Shown in pieces: positions 24,409 to 35,474 of a stretch of 64,000 nucleotides of DNA (position 1 is its first letter; each line of letters begins with the position of its first letter). The notes below the pieces were generated by a model. That model made no database searches, was not told where the DNA came from, and saw nothing but the letters and a program-made list of their open reading frames with translations. The stretch lies in assembly GCA_037954325.1 (NCBI GenBank), contig JBBMNZ010000001.1:5324374-5388373 (forward strand). The letters are read 5' to 3'. Made by a program: the position numbers and the translations under genes. The DNA comes from Fistularia commersonii (taxonomy: Eukaryota > Chordata > Actinopteri > Syngnathiformes > Fistulariidae).

Positions 24409-26046
24409 CTATGGTTCCTCCATGGACGGGTTCTCCTGGGCGTCCACCTCTCCGGTGGGCGGGACGCTCTGCGAGCTCTGTCCAAAGAGGCCGCGGAAGA
24501 GTTCACTGCGTGCCTCATCGCTCATGGTGCTGCAGTCCACGGGGGCCATGAAGTTCACCAGCTTGCTGTGGATATGAAAACGGACCTTGCGGCCCTTGCT
24601 GGCCCTGGTGTCCACCTTTTTCTTGATCTTGCTGCGCAGCTTCTGGATGGCTAGCCACTGGCGGCCCATGGCCACCTGGTCGTTGGGGTCCGCCGCCAAC
24701 GTCTTGCGCTCGATCAGCTCCCGCAGCAGCTGGTGGTAGAAGTCGTCATCGTCGAAGATGTCCTCGTCCAGGTCTTTCAGGTGCTGGTTGGCTTTCAGCT
24801 GTTGTGGTTCCGCCTCCTCGGCGGGGTCAGAGGTTACGGCGGGCGCCTCTTTCTTTCCCAGGATTCTGTATGTGGAGCGGCGGGTCTGTGTTCGTCGCAC
24901 AAGCCTGTCCTGGTCCGACAGCACCTGCTGTAGCTGAGTCAAAATGTTCCTGTCGAACGCGCCAAAGCCCTGGCTGCCGCGGCCCGTGTTCAGCCGCGTC
25001 TTGTCATGCCATTTCTGCAGTGTAGCGTCCCGATACGGCTGGAAGGCGGCGAAACGCTTGGCTGCCAAATCTGGGTATTCTGCCATATCCAGTTTTCTCT
25101 TGGGCCGCCCATGTTCCTGCGCAGCTCCCTCTTCATCCCCCTCTTTGCCCTCGACCACGCTCCTTGTGGTGGCGTCCCGAAGCAGCAGCTGATCGTGCAG
25201 CTCCAGCAGGGATCTCTGCAGAGCCTTCAGGGCCTTATGGGACTTCTTCAGCGCTGCCGCCATATCGGCTCCACCTCGAGTCTTGAATTCTGGGAGGGTC
25301 TGTGGCTGTGGCAGCTGGTTGGCTGTCACCAGGGCCTTCTGGATCTTGATGCGGGCCTCGAGCAGCTGATCCCACAGGGCCAGCTGGTTCTTCACTGCCT
25401 GGCCCTTCTGCACCTCCTCATCCACCTTTTCCTGGGAAAACGTGGAGACGGCGACGGTGTCGTCGTCGCCGACGCTGTCCCCCATCTCCTCATCTGGGCT
25501 CTCATCCATGTCACTGTCTCCCTCTTCCTCATCCTTACCGCTGCCATCATCTTCATCGTCCTCTTCATCACTCACTCCAAGATCGTCCATGCCTTCGGTC
25601 AGTTTGTTATAGTTGACTTTCTTCGGAAACTGGACAACGGAGGATGACTCTGGTGCGCCTAAGACATCTTCATCAGAAGAGACAACCTCCTCGTCTTCTT
25701 CTAACTCCGCGATACTGCTATATTTCTCTTCACCCTCCTCCTCCTCTTCATCATCATCATCATAATCATCATCATCATCATCATCATCATCGGACCCGTC
25801 GCTGTCCTTCAGCAGTTGTTGCCGGGAGACCGCCTTCCCCTTGTACCGGCGGTCGGTCTCCGGGAGCAGCTCCGTGTTCCGCCGCCGCAGGGCGCTGAGG
25901 CCGAGCTCGTCCTCATTCTCCTCATCTTCGGCGAATTTTTCGGCGACTTTGGCTCTGGTCGCCTCCTCGTCGTCGTCTTCCGGGTCGGCGAATTTCGGCA
26001 AAGGGTTGAGGAGCTCTTCCAGCTGCTGAGAAATCGAGCTCGCCAT
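24409..26046 (-). CDS. AATF: Apoptosis-antagonizing transcription factor, single-exon gene
   Basis: AATF (Che-1/Traube) is a nuclear and nucleolar protein that works in 40S ribosomal subunit assembly and as an RNA polymerase II-binding co-regulator in the p53 and RB pathways. The frame is open for 545 codons from ATG to TAG without any intron. Layout: N-terminal LEELLNPLPKFADPE; a very acidic stretch (80-200) with an Asp run at 86-94 encoded by a GAT/GAC repeat; the AATF-Che1 region (about 205-350) with KNQLALWDQLLEARIKIQKA, SHKALKALQRSL and KWHDKT; RRTQTRRSTYRILGK (385-398); and the C-terminal Traub domain (about 425-523) with DEDIFDDDDFYHQLLRELIE, NDQVAMGRQWLAIQKLRSKI, SKGRKVRFHIHSKLVNFMAP and SELFRGLFGQ. 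All known domains are present, so the gene looks functional. The human gene has many introns, so this single exon is notable. Confidence 0.95.
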   Translation of the reverse strand: MASSISQQLEELLNPLPKFADPEDDDEEATRAKVAEKFAEDEENEDELGLSALRRRNTELLPETDRRYKGKAVSRQQLLKDSDGSDDDDDDDDDYDDDDEEEEEGEEKYSSIAELEEDEEVVSSDEDVLGAPESSSVVQFPKKVNYNKLTEGMDDLGVSDEEDDEDDGSGKDEEEGDSDMDESPDEEMGDSVGDDDTVAVSTFSQEKVDEEVQKGQAVKNQLALWDQLLEARIKIQKALVTANQLPQPQTLPEFKTRGGADMAAALKKSHKALKALQRSLLELHDQLLLRDATTRSVVEGKEGDEEGAAQEHGRPKRKLDMAEYPDLAAKRFAAFQPYRDATLQKWHDKTRLNTGRGSQGFGAFDRNILTQLQQVLSDQDRLVRRTQTRRSTYRILGKKEAPAVTSDPAEEAEPQQLKANQHLKDLDEDIFDDDDFYHQLLRELIERKTLAADPNDQVAMGRQWLAIQKLRSKIKKKVDTRASKGRKVRFHIHSKLVNFMAPVDCSTMSDEARSELFRGLFGQSSQSVPPTGEVDAQENPSMEEP

Positions 26047-26584
26047 GTGGAAACTTTAGCAACACGGAAGGAGACACGGACGCGCGTGCGGACCTCGGCG
26101 GCTTCTTGGTGATGACGTCATTAAAATGCGACGAGTCACAAGGACATATTCTGCCCGAACTTGTGTCTTGAAGGAGATGTAGAAACGGGATGACGGTACA
26201 TTTGGTTTATCTTTAAGCAACAAAAGAGATGAACTATGTGTCAATGTTATTTTAGGCCTGGCCAAGTTCTTCATTCACAAAAACAGAATGCGAAAGTGTT
26301 CCCAATTTTACATTTGTTATAAACGATTTTGAATTTTGAAAAAAATCCTTAAAACTTATGGAAAAATCAAAAAAACAAAAAATATACAGTTTGATGTCTG
26401 AGATTTCTTGTGAACCACCAAGTTAAATATATGTTATATCCCCCTTGCAATTTTTTTTATTTTTTTTATTTAACTTATTTATTTTTTTAGTTTATGTTAT
26501 TTAGCTATCTATTTATCTAATTATTTTCTTTGACTTTCTTTTTTGTCTAGCATTAAACATTTCTCACAAACCTTTAATAAAGAA
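26047..26584. other. AATF upstream region
   Basis: A CpG-containing 80-base stretch directly upstream of the AATF start is the likely promoter. After about 26280 the sequence becomes AT-rich with T runs. No gene seen. Confidence 0.4.
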
Positions 26585-27650
26585 ATTTTAAAAAAGATGT
26601 AGAAACGCGTTCAAGCAGATTCGAAGAAGAGGGCCGGGGTTGAATGCGTGATAAAAGAGTATCGGCCAAAGTAAAGGGCAAGGTGTACAAGATAGTGGTC
26701 AAAGTAGCAATGCCGCATGGTTTGGAGGCAGTGGCATCAAGGAAAAGATGTTGGAATAGAGAAGGTCAAGGTGGAGGTGGGACTTCTTCGGGGATCAGCT
26801 CTGAGGTTAGATAGGAATCTCCATGGACCATGATGTTTGCAGACAACATTGTGATCTGAAGCAGAGAACAGCTTGAGGAAACTCAAGAGAAGTGGAGGTA
26901 TGCGCTGAAGATGAGAGGAATGAAAGTTAGTCGCGGCAAGACAGAATATATGTGTGTGAATGAGGGGAACTCGGGTGGAACGGTGAGGCTGCAGGGGGTG
27001 GAGATCAAGAAGTTGGAGGATTTCAAGTACTTAGGATCAACAGTCCAGAGCGATGGAATGTGTGGAGATAGGTAAAGAAACAGGTTCAAGCAGGTTGGAA
27101 TGGGTGGAGAAAAGTGTCAGGGGTACTATGTGATAGAAGACTATTAGAGATGTTAGATGTTTTGGAGAGACGGCCAGAGAAGCCAGACTGAGATGGTTAG
27201 TGATAGTGAACATATTGTTATCGTTTTGGCTGTCTATTCTCACCCTAGCTGTCTTGTTTGTTTTTTTTTATTCCATTCTGTTGCCTATTCTTATCCTTGC
27301 TGTTGTTCTCTTTGCTGTCTATTTATTTGTGGATGACTTTTTATATATTTTTATGGTCTCTCTATTTATACTTATACCCATACAGTATGTATTGGTACTG
27401 TTGTTGCGCTCCTGTGAAAAAAGAATTTCCCCAATGGAGATCAATAAAGTATATCATATCTACCTTATCTTATATTGGTAAACGGATGCTGGAATTGGAG
27501 TTGCCAGACAAGAGGTCTCAAGGAAGACCAAAAAGAAGATTTATGGACGTAGTGAGAGAGGATATGAAGGTAGTTGGTGTGAGAGAGGAGGATCCAGAGA
27601 ATCGGGTTAGATGGAAAAGGTTGATTCACTGTGGCGACCCCTGAAGGGAG
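26585..27650 (+). mobile_element. Degraded RTE-like LINE fragments (reverse transcriptase C-terminal part)
   Basis: Pieces of the reverse transcriptase and C-terminal region of a non-LTR retrotransposon, with stops and frameshifts. Block 1 (about 26585-26760) corresponds to the VKGKVYK and GLEAVA part. Block 2 (about 26815-27215) begins earlier in the protein, with a changed FADD box (MMFADNIVI), then RYALKMRGMKVSRGKTEYMC, VEIKKLEDFKYLGSTVQSDG and a second RVQAG-like segment. Block 3 (27478-27650) holds GRPKRRFMDVVREDMKVVG and IHCGDP, the usual end of this family. The gap between blocks 2 and 3 is a nested insertion. It is inactive. The clade (RTE/Expander-like) is a judgement from word recognition. 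Confidence 0.8.
27218..27471 (+). mobile_element. 5'-truncated retroelement nested in the LINE
   Basis: About 254 bases, T/A-rich, ending in 'gatcaataaagtatatc' plus a short 'atctaccttatctta' tail. It is flanked by the hexamer ATATTG at 27212-27217 and 27472-27477, which fits a target-site duplication. The surrounding LINE reading frame runs on across the insertion. Confidence 0.7.
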
Positions 27651-27870
27651 CAGCTGAAAGGAAAAAATGTTTTGTCTTTGACGCAAGATAAATTCCTTGG
27701 CAATTTACGCAGGAAATGCTGGCTAAGCACATTCAAAAAACATTATTATCATCAATGTAAAAGTAGCAATTATATGTATTATGCTATCGCAAGTTTCCAT
27801 TTGATGGAAACAGCTTTTTTGCCTGATAGACAACCACCAGGGCTAAAATAGGAAAGCCCTAGGCTTGCGA

Positions 27871-27884
27871 CCCATTGCGCATGC
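27871..27884 (+). promoter_or_regulatory. NRF1-like motif upstream of MAGOH
   Basis: TTGCGCATGC at about 27875-27884, some 100 bases upstream of the MAGOH start codon, resembles the NRF1 palindrome (TGCGCATGCGC) common in housekeeping promoters. Confidence 0.4.
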
Positions 27885-27981
27885 TCCGTACAGACGATTC
27901 GACCAGGGTTGCCTCCACTGTTAGCTAGGCTTGGTTCTCTCTGCGGATTTCAACGGAAAGGCTACATACCGCGGTGGGAAA

Positions 27982-30289
27982 ATGTCAACAAGTGACTTCT
28001 ACTTGAGATATTACGTCGGGCACAAGGGGAAGTTTGGGCACGAATTCCTGGAATTTGAATTCAGACCAGACGGTAAATTCCGATTGTCTTGTTTTAGTCT
28101 GAGTAAATTAAATCTAGCTAGCTAGCCAGTTAGCTCATTAGCCGGTACTAGCTAGGCCGCGACGGAATTAAAAGAAGGTGCTAACGCTAAGTTGTCTGTT
28201 TAACCTGTCGTATAATCAGTTTATTCCATAACATCCACACGGAAACCTCTTCCATGATTATTTACCGAAATTAATATACTGGTGTGAATAAATGAGTGAA
28301 TTCATGTTTCCGCGCCATGTGGCCTACGGGGTACCTCTTAGGTGTAACAAGCACCGAGTCAAAGTTCCAATGTTAACATTGTCTGTAACTTTGCAGGTAA
28401 ACTTCGATATGCAAACAACAGCAACTACAAGAATGATGTTATGATCCGAAAAGAGGTAAGTTGTGATCGATATAGTCCAATAATTCAGTTCTATAGTGTG
28501 ACTAGTATTGGTGGTGTGATCATCCGGGCTCTGTTATGAACTTCCGTTATTAAATGTCTTATTAACTGAGTGCAGCAGTCTCTTTATCGTCGTTCAGTCC
28601 ACACTATGAGCATATATTTGGTGCCTTTACTCTTCATTGGACAGCGCAATAAGTAGTATACAAGTCCAAATTATGTGCAATATAAAATACATTAAAAAAA
28701 TCTCAGATATGTACACAAGAATCCTCAGATAGGTGCAGGATGTCGCACACAACAGTATTGCACAGTTACTGTAGCGGAAAAAAACAGTAGTTCAATTACT
28801 GGAAACAGCTTGAACAGTTTGTAGGTAGCTTAAAATGTTTAAAAAAAATGAGAATGTCTCTCTTGAATATATTCACAGGTCATGTGGATCAAGGATTAGG
28901 TAATGGAAACTGTAATACTACTTAAGTTGGTGTTATCATTATGTCATTTAGATAGGGTTGCACTGTATTTTAAGAGTAAGGTAACAGACTCATGAATTTA
29001 CCTTATTCCTAAAACTTAAGTAAAATAAACTTGAAAGAAAATGTGTTGGATTATCTCAGGGTCAGGAAAACACTTTAAGAAAAGGTTACATGTAAAAGGT
29101 ATTTCTTGAGGAGACACTAATTGAGTATGAAGATTGTTAGATATTTATTTATTTATTTATTTATTTCAGATTTACGGTTATATGTAGATTTAAAGAGCCC
29201 TTGGACATCAGGATGTTTTTGTTCCCTTTTTGCACCTACCTGTTTACTCTTTAAATGTTTAGAGATTTCAATTGAAGTGAATGAAGGTGCTGTTTGTAAC
29301 ATCCATGGGTTGTTTTTTTAAACATGTCTTGTTAACTAACAGGCGTATGTACATAAGAGTGTGATGGAGGAGCTGAAGAGAATCATTGACGACAGTGAGA
29401 TCACCAAGGAGGACGACGCGCTGTGGCCTCCTCCCGACAGAGTCGGCAGACAGGTCAGTTGCTAACTTCATTCAGTAACACCAACCTGCGAGCCTGTCAC
29501 CTGTGTTTTCCTCTGTTATCCTGGGCCTGGAACATGCAGCCATCTCTCTGAGGGGCTACTTATAGCACTATATGGGTGGCAAAAGTAGCCATATTGATGA
29601 CTGTTAGGCTGGCCTCTCAGCTTATGATAATGGTCGCTCTTCCATTGATGCCAGTTTCACGTCAGAGAGACTATACATATCTAGTTGAAAATGGTTGCAT
29701 CAGCACGAAATCCAGTTCTGAACTGTAAAAGAGCCAGTTATAATTAGTTAGGAGATTGAAAATGTCACAGGTTAGTATCAGGACATTTGTGGGATGTGTC
29801 AGCTGTGGTCCCTATCGAAACCAAAACTTTGCATTGGGTGTCATGAGATAGATGTCATGACATACATTTAACACAGTATCACTATCTTAAACAACCTTGA
29901 GAAAAGGACCGATTGGATACATTACACACAAAAGGGCAATGGTTATCTGCAGACACTGAAATATGTCACTTTACTCCAGTTGCCTTCAACTAATCTCTGG
30001 ATATTAATTTCTTTTGTTGTTTCACCAGGAGTTGGAGATTGTCATTGGAGACGAGCACATTTCATTCACGACCTCCAAAATCGGCTCTTTGATCGACGTC
30101 AACCAGTCAAAGTGAGTTTGTCGGTGCGGCGCAGGGGGGCGAAGAGCTCTCTGCTCCGAGATGATAACAGTCAGCCTCCTGTGTTTCAGGGATCCGGAGG
30201 GTCTTCGCGTGTTCTATTACCTGGTGCAGGATCTCAAGTGTCTCGTCTTCAGTCTCATTGGTCTTCACTTCAAGATTAAGCCCATCTAA
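27982..30289 (+). CDS. MAGOH: Exon junction complex core protein Mago nashi
   Basis: MAGOH pairs with RBM8A (Y14) in the exon junction complex. There it locks EIF4A3 on spliced mRNA and thereby affects export, localisation and nonsense-mediated decay. Five coding exons: 27982-28072, 28397-28455, 29343-29453, 30029-30111 and 30190-30289, giving 147 residues. The sequence is nearly identical to the mammalian protein from [20 protein letters not shown] through [40 protein letters not shown] and [19 protein letters not shown] to the final [11 protein letters not shown]. Only the N-terminus (MSTSDF) differs slightly. The ATG at 27982 is the first in frame. The two paralogues MAGOH and MAGOHB are too alike to separate by sequence; the neighbouring CPT2 supports MAGOH. 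It is convergent with CPT2. Confidence 0.97.
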
Positions 30290-30400
30290 CAGGCGGATGA
30301 TGGCCGATTGAAGTGCTTTAGCTCTTTTTTTTTTTTTTTTTCCTTGTTCTTCTACCGCATTTGTACATTTGCTTTGGGTCAAGTTGTTTTTTAAATTTAA

Positions 30401-30406
30401 AATAAA
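30401..30406 (+). terminator. Poly(A) signal of MAGOH
   Basis: AATAAA 112 bases after the stop codon, preceded by a T-rich stretch. Confidence 0.65.
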
Positions 30407-31373
30407 AATTGAGAAACCTGTGAAAAAGACTCCGTATGTACTGAATGGAAGGATGACTTCAGTTTATTTCCATCTATGAAATGAAGGATCCGAACCGTGA
30501 ACACATTCATCCACTTCAGCAAGGCTGTGAGCCTCAGTTAAACATCTGCTAATAAAATAAAATGGTATGAAAAGGCACATTAAAAAGGCAGCAAATACGT
30601 CAGTATCTGAAGATCATGATGCCTGTTTGTTTCAGAGAAGAGCGAAAGCTAGTTGTTTGAAAGACAGGATTGCAGATCACTGGCTCCCAAACCTTTCAGG
30701 TTGAGTCCCATCTTTCCACACACAGAAGAAGGGGATTGACATCGAGTCAATTAGACACTCCTGACAATTTTTAACACAAGAATACATTCAAATGGTGAAT
30801 CTCAGGAACCACAAAAATACTTATTTTTTATGACAGAAAAAATCCAATATTCTGGCAGATCTAGTGTTCTGGGTAAACATCTTCTAACCCATATTCCCTG
30901 AGAGAAGTGGGCAGTCTTGAGATCTTAGTTTAGCCACAGGAGTGTTTTCAATAACTTACTTGTTGGACCTGTGTAATTGTAAGACAAAATCATTTGTCTG
31001 ACATCTAGATTTCAACTTAAACCATTTTAACTTGCTTGAAATTTCCAAGAAAATTTGAAACGACCTCATGTGGTTTGCATGCACTTCCAGATTTATCCCC
31101 TTGGGGGTACAGTGAGTGCTTCAGCTACAGTAAGGCTCAGTGTCAGTCTTGCCAGCAGACCTACATCCAGAGGTGAAATCAGATCTTGAATTTGTTGATT
31201 TCACTCATGGAGCATAAATCGGTTGTCTAACGGTGCCGAAACAAAGCTGTACCCATCCTTCCACCAGGTGGCGCTCAACCCCGAGTCTAGAGCCAGTGAT
31301 TTTTGGTTTTTAACCCATAACTTTTTTTCTTGAACGTGCCCTATGATCTTCTTATTATAAAGATGATTCACCA
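30407..31373. other. Convergent spacer MAGOH-CPT2
   Basis: Spacer of about 1 kb between two gene 3' ends. It contains a CTCF-like motif at 31261-31275 and otherwise no feature that I recognise. Confidence 0.5.
31261..31275 (+). promoter_or_regulatory. CTCF-like motif (forward)
   Basis: CCACCAGGTGGCGCT fits the vertebrate CTCF core closely. It lies between the MAGOH and CPT2 3' ends. Confidence 0.5.
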
Positions 31374-31379
31374 TTTATT
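31374..31379 (-). terminator. Poly(A) signal of CPT2
   Basis: AATAAA on the minus strand 122 bases after the CPT2 stop. Confidence 0.5.
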
Positions 31380-31500
31380 ATATTAATTTTTCTTAGCATG
31401 ATCCTTATCCTGCATCTCCTAGAGGATGCTGTCATTGCAGGAAATAAATATCTGACATCTGCTCAGGAACGCTCTTCATGGTAGATGCCAGTTTAGCCCT

Positions 31501-34500
31501 TTAGCCAAGCGCTTTTCCCTCCAGGACAGTAAAGATGTCCTCCAGAGACTTGTGTACGCAACGAAGGAACTCGTGCACGTCCCGTGCCGGGTAGCTGCTA
31601 ACATTGCACCCTATCCAGTCGTCGTGGACGCCATAGCCCACGCCGAAGCCGTCGGGCACCACGGGGGCGAAGCCGCCGAGGCTCACGGCGGGGCTGGTGA
31701 GGGTGCTGGTGGAGAGGATGTTGTGGTTGATGGCGGCATAGGCGGGGTCAGAGTACAGGCCATGCAGCTGCTCACCCTTGGAATTGGCGAGGTACCGCAG
31801 GGCGAAGAGGTGGCGGTCGAACCCTTGACCTGGTCAAAGACAGGAAATGGTTAGCGTGGCAGCTCAACAGGAGCCTAAAACCATTTTTTAAGATTCGAAG
31901 CAGTTTTAGCATAATGGCTGATTGCTAATACAGTGCTAATTTAGTCTCCTTTTCAAATAAGCATAAAATGCTAAAAATCAGCATCTTCTGAATTCAAAAT
32001 CCTTCCATAGAGAATAATTATATTAATTGCAGTTTTCAATATCAATCATTAATTGATTTTAAGGTCATTCCTCACTTGAATTATTGCTGCAAGTTCTGAC
32101 TCTTGAGTCAGCTCAGCTGGTTTTTCACTTTTTTCTTTTTTTTTCTCCCCCCAATCTGATGTTGATTTCTGAGTGTAAACAGTAAATTCATAATTTCCGG
32201 TCATCGTTACATGACACACACCCATCGCTGCTTCTTTGGTAAGCTGCCCGTGATATTTGGAGCACTCGTTCAGCAAACCCCGCAACTCATCCACACTGTG
32301 CTTCCCCGGCTGACAGAGAAAGGCATGCGTGCAGCGCTTGGTGTGCACGGTGGCCGGGCGGATGGTCTCCGTGCGTCCGTGCCTGAATGCCGCCGTGCTG
32401 CAGGACTCGTAAGTGGCGACCGTCTCGTCATACTGCCTCAGGAAGCCCATCTGGAAAGCCAACTGGGCCACGGCGTCTGGACTCAGCTTGCTCTTCTTCA
32501 GCTGCTCCTTCCCGCCTTTGGTGAACTGCATGGCGTCGATTGTGAGCCTGGATACAGCAGAGTCAAAGTTCTCCTTGGCCTTTTGGATGCCATTCTCCAG
32601 CTCGCCATCCAGCTTGAACTGCAGTCTGCGCACAGCAGAGGCCGAGTCGAAGGCGGCAGCGGCTGGAGAATCCGGGTGGACCAGCGGCTTCTCCGTTGTG
32701 TCTTTGAAGATCTCATTCTGGAAACGGAGCACGGCCACGCCATCGCCCCACGAGTGCTCGAAATTGATGGCTGCTTGTCCATCTTTAGCAATTATGATGC
32801 TGAAGGACTTATCGTACCAGCGGTTGCAGCCGTCCCCGTGCAGCATGTTGTGGGAAATGTGGATCGGGTCCTTCATGACCTCGTCATCCAGGCACAGGCA
32901 GAAAATAGCGCTATCAACCAACCGCAAATCCTCAGCATTTCCTGCAGCCACCAACTTGTCCCTAAGCCGTGCCCACACATCCCGGTTCTCGCTGGTCAGC
33001 ACACCGAGGGGGAAAGAGGCTGCCGGCGTCTCATCCGACAAGATGTGGCTCAAACTGGCCTGGATCTCAGCCGGCGCCACCAGGTTCCCGTCCCTATCGA
33101 CGATATCAAACACATACATATGTCCTCTCCGCATCACCAGTAGGTGCCGCCCTTTCTGGTCCGTGAGCAGCTCATCCCGACCTGGCCGCGGGACACGGGT
33201 GGAGTTGAAGAGCCGGAAGTATTGTGACATGTCCAGGGGGTAGGCGTTCACCATGTAGGCGCCGTACCATGACAGCGAGGGCGGCACCCAGCGGATCAGG
33301 CGCTTGAAAGAGTCTGTGTCGCTCTTTGCCGGGTTGAGGTGGAAAACCTCCGGCTCCAGCAGGCCAGCGCGCAGCGTCTTCATGAAGCGCACCGCCGAAC
33401 ACACCATGTTGGTCGCCCGCACCAGCTGGTTGTTGTACTCCGCCCGTGGGTCGGGGTTGAAGGACATGAAGGGGTTGAAGTTCAGCACCACGGAGTCACG
33501 GGCGGAAAGATACATGTCGAACCATGGCCCTGGAAGAGCAGAAGCACAGCCGCCATATCTATCAGTATCCAGGGGCATTTAAATAGATCTCAGCAGCAAT
33601 TATTGTGTATCCATCTTTGTTGTATATTCATTTTTCTTATATGAAATTATGATCCATTTATTTATGATCTATTAATACTTGGTGGATCAGACATGCACAC
33701 TTTGACCAGAGTCACTTGCACCTGAGATGTAGCTGGTGTGCTTGTTGTTTTTATCCAGGGCCACCAGCTCCTCCTGCAGTGGTTTCCCGGCACCACTTTC
33801 GAAATCTTCCGCCAGCTTGGCCGTATTTCTGAGGGCACGTAAACGTATACCGTTAGGATCTCCAGATCACGCAAAGCATCAAAATAGTTGTTGAAAAATA
33901 AACTTTAACCTTGGAAATACATCAGAACCACAATATTCAGGATACATTTCCCCTGTATCATTTATACAACATCTGTTTTGAAGAAAATGTTTTTCATGCA
34001 AATACTTTCAGGCAAAATCAATGCAGTTTTATGAACATTTAAAACTCAGAAATAGACACAGCATCTCCAGTCCGACAATATCTTTATAATTTATTTGAAC
34101 TCTCAAAAAGAAGTTCTTCACTCAGTTTCACTGTCTTATTCTCTGATTTTCAGGTAACTAAAAATGTATTTGACTTATTCTATTTGTTTTTTGGAGGTTT
34201 GTTTCATACTTTTTAAGTCATTCACTGGTGGTGTTAGGCACTTTATTTAATGTTGTTTTAGCTGTGATTTATTGCTAATTTTAAGTGAATTCCTTGTTTT
34301 AGCTGTCATAAATTTCTCAAATACTTTCATGGTGTTCATCATCTCTACAGAGAATGCAAGTTTTGCTGATTTGACCAAGGTTTTCCAATTGTCTCCCTTC
34401 ATCATGATTTGGAAAACAAGTGTAAGGCATTTCCAGGGAAAAGGGTTTTAACAAAAAAAAAAAAAATCGATTAAATCTATCATTATAACAAAAAAACAAC

Positions 34501-35474
34501 TTGCAAGATCTTGGCTAAACACTGTTTTTAAGATAGATATGTGTCTTTCCTCCCCACCTGTACTGGTCATCATCCAGCAGCGGCCTCTGGGCAGCTAAGT
34601 ACCTCCTGATGGTGTCCTCCAGCTTGGGAATAGGGAGCCTGGACGTGCAGAAAAACGAACTCAATTCTCTCTTATTTATATCTTGCCATATCACAACAAA
34701 AGTTATCGCAAGGCACTTTTTATAGAGCAGGTCGAGACCAATCTCTTCAGAACATTATTTACAAAGAACTAACATTTCTTCCACGAGCAGGAAAGGAGAA
34801 GATAGCAGAGTTTAATGTGCATCAAACAGTTGTAATGAGATTATAATAACAGTGATTGGTGTATTTTAAAAATAATGATGGTAATGATAATAACGGGACT
34901 ACATGCTGACAGATGTCATTGAGGGCAATAATTGACATTGAGGGCAATAATTGGACATAAGCAGGGTCGAAGAGCGCCCCCTAGTGGCCACATAACGTAA
35001 ACATCCCCCCCAAGCCGGTGCACTTTAACCTACATCCGTGTTGACCGCTTAATGGATCACCCCATTTCTTTCTGCCAACGGAAAACACTTTGCATGTACC
35101 TCGAACACCAACAAAGTACTTTACATTAGTATTAAACCAATCGCATGTTAGTACTGAAAAGAGTATTTAATACATGTGACAACAACACAGCCTGTCGAAT
35201 GGAAAAACCAACACATGTCGTGTCTTACCCGGAAGAACTCTATAATAGTTTGTCACCTGGATAAAGTTTTCACCTTTTTTTTATTTAATTCATTGTCTTA
35301 CCTGGGTAAACTCTTTTGGTAGTGCATCGACGGTACGACGCTCCGGTGCAGGAATTCTGGCGGAGGCTCTTTTCCGCTGTAGGGGCGCTGGGTGCTCCCC
35401 GGTGCGGCTCGGACGTGAAGGAGACCCATGGGTCTCAGGGAAGCCACACGTCGCGTCGACAGTAGTGTCGCCAT
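31501..35474 (-). CDS. CPT2: Carnitine O-palmitoyltransferase 2, mitochondrial
   Basis: CPT2 sits on the matrix side of the inner mitochondrial membrane and converts imported acylcarnitines back to acyl-CoA for beta-oxidation. Five coding exons: 35302-35474, 34558-34638, 33722-33828, 32222-33529 (large) and 31501-31829, giving 665 residues against about 658 in mammals. The N-terminus is rich in Arg and Ser with few acidic residues, as expected of a matrix-targeting peptide, followed by RSVVPSMHYQKSLPR. The catalytic His is about residue 379 in FEHSWGDGVAVLRF. Other family blocks are GPWFDMYLSARDSVVLNFNP, AGLLEPEVFHLNPAKSDT, SLSWYGAYMVNAYPLDMSQY, HNMLHGDGCNRWYDKSF, QLAFQMGFLRQYDETVATYE, SCSTAAFKHGRTE-like text and GFAPVVPDGFGVGYGVHDDW. 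The start at 35474 is the only ATG that leaves a plausible presequence. It is transcribed away from SCP2. Confidence 0.97.
34678..34800 (+). repeat. Teleost interspersed repeat copy
   Basis: In CPT2 intron 1. Contains 'ccatatcacaacaaaag', 'caaggcacttt' and 'tagagcaggtcgagacc', words of a very common fish repeat (the 'atcacaac' family with a downstream 'agagcaggtctagacc'). A second copy lies at 58783-58945. Confidence 0.6.
34974..34990 (-). promoter_or_regulatory. CTCF-like motif (reverse)
   Basis: On the minus strand TGGCCACTAGGGGGCGC, an almost perfect CTCF consensus. It lies in CPT2 intron 1, about 480 bases from the start codon. Confidence 0.6.

Noticed and set aside
25006..25647. 213-codon open frame antisense to AATF
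   Set aside because: It lies fully inside the AATF coding region and its composition follows the acidic repeats on the other strand.
32211..33243. Two long open frames (310 and 276 codons) antisense to CPT2
   Set aside because: They mirror the large GC-rich CPT2 exon; the sense frame matches CPT2 throughout.
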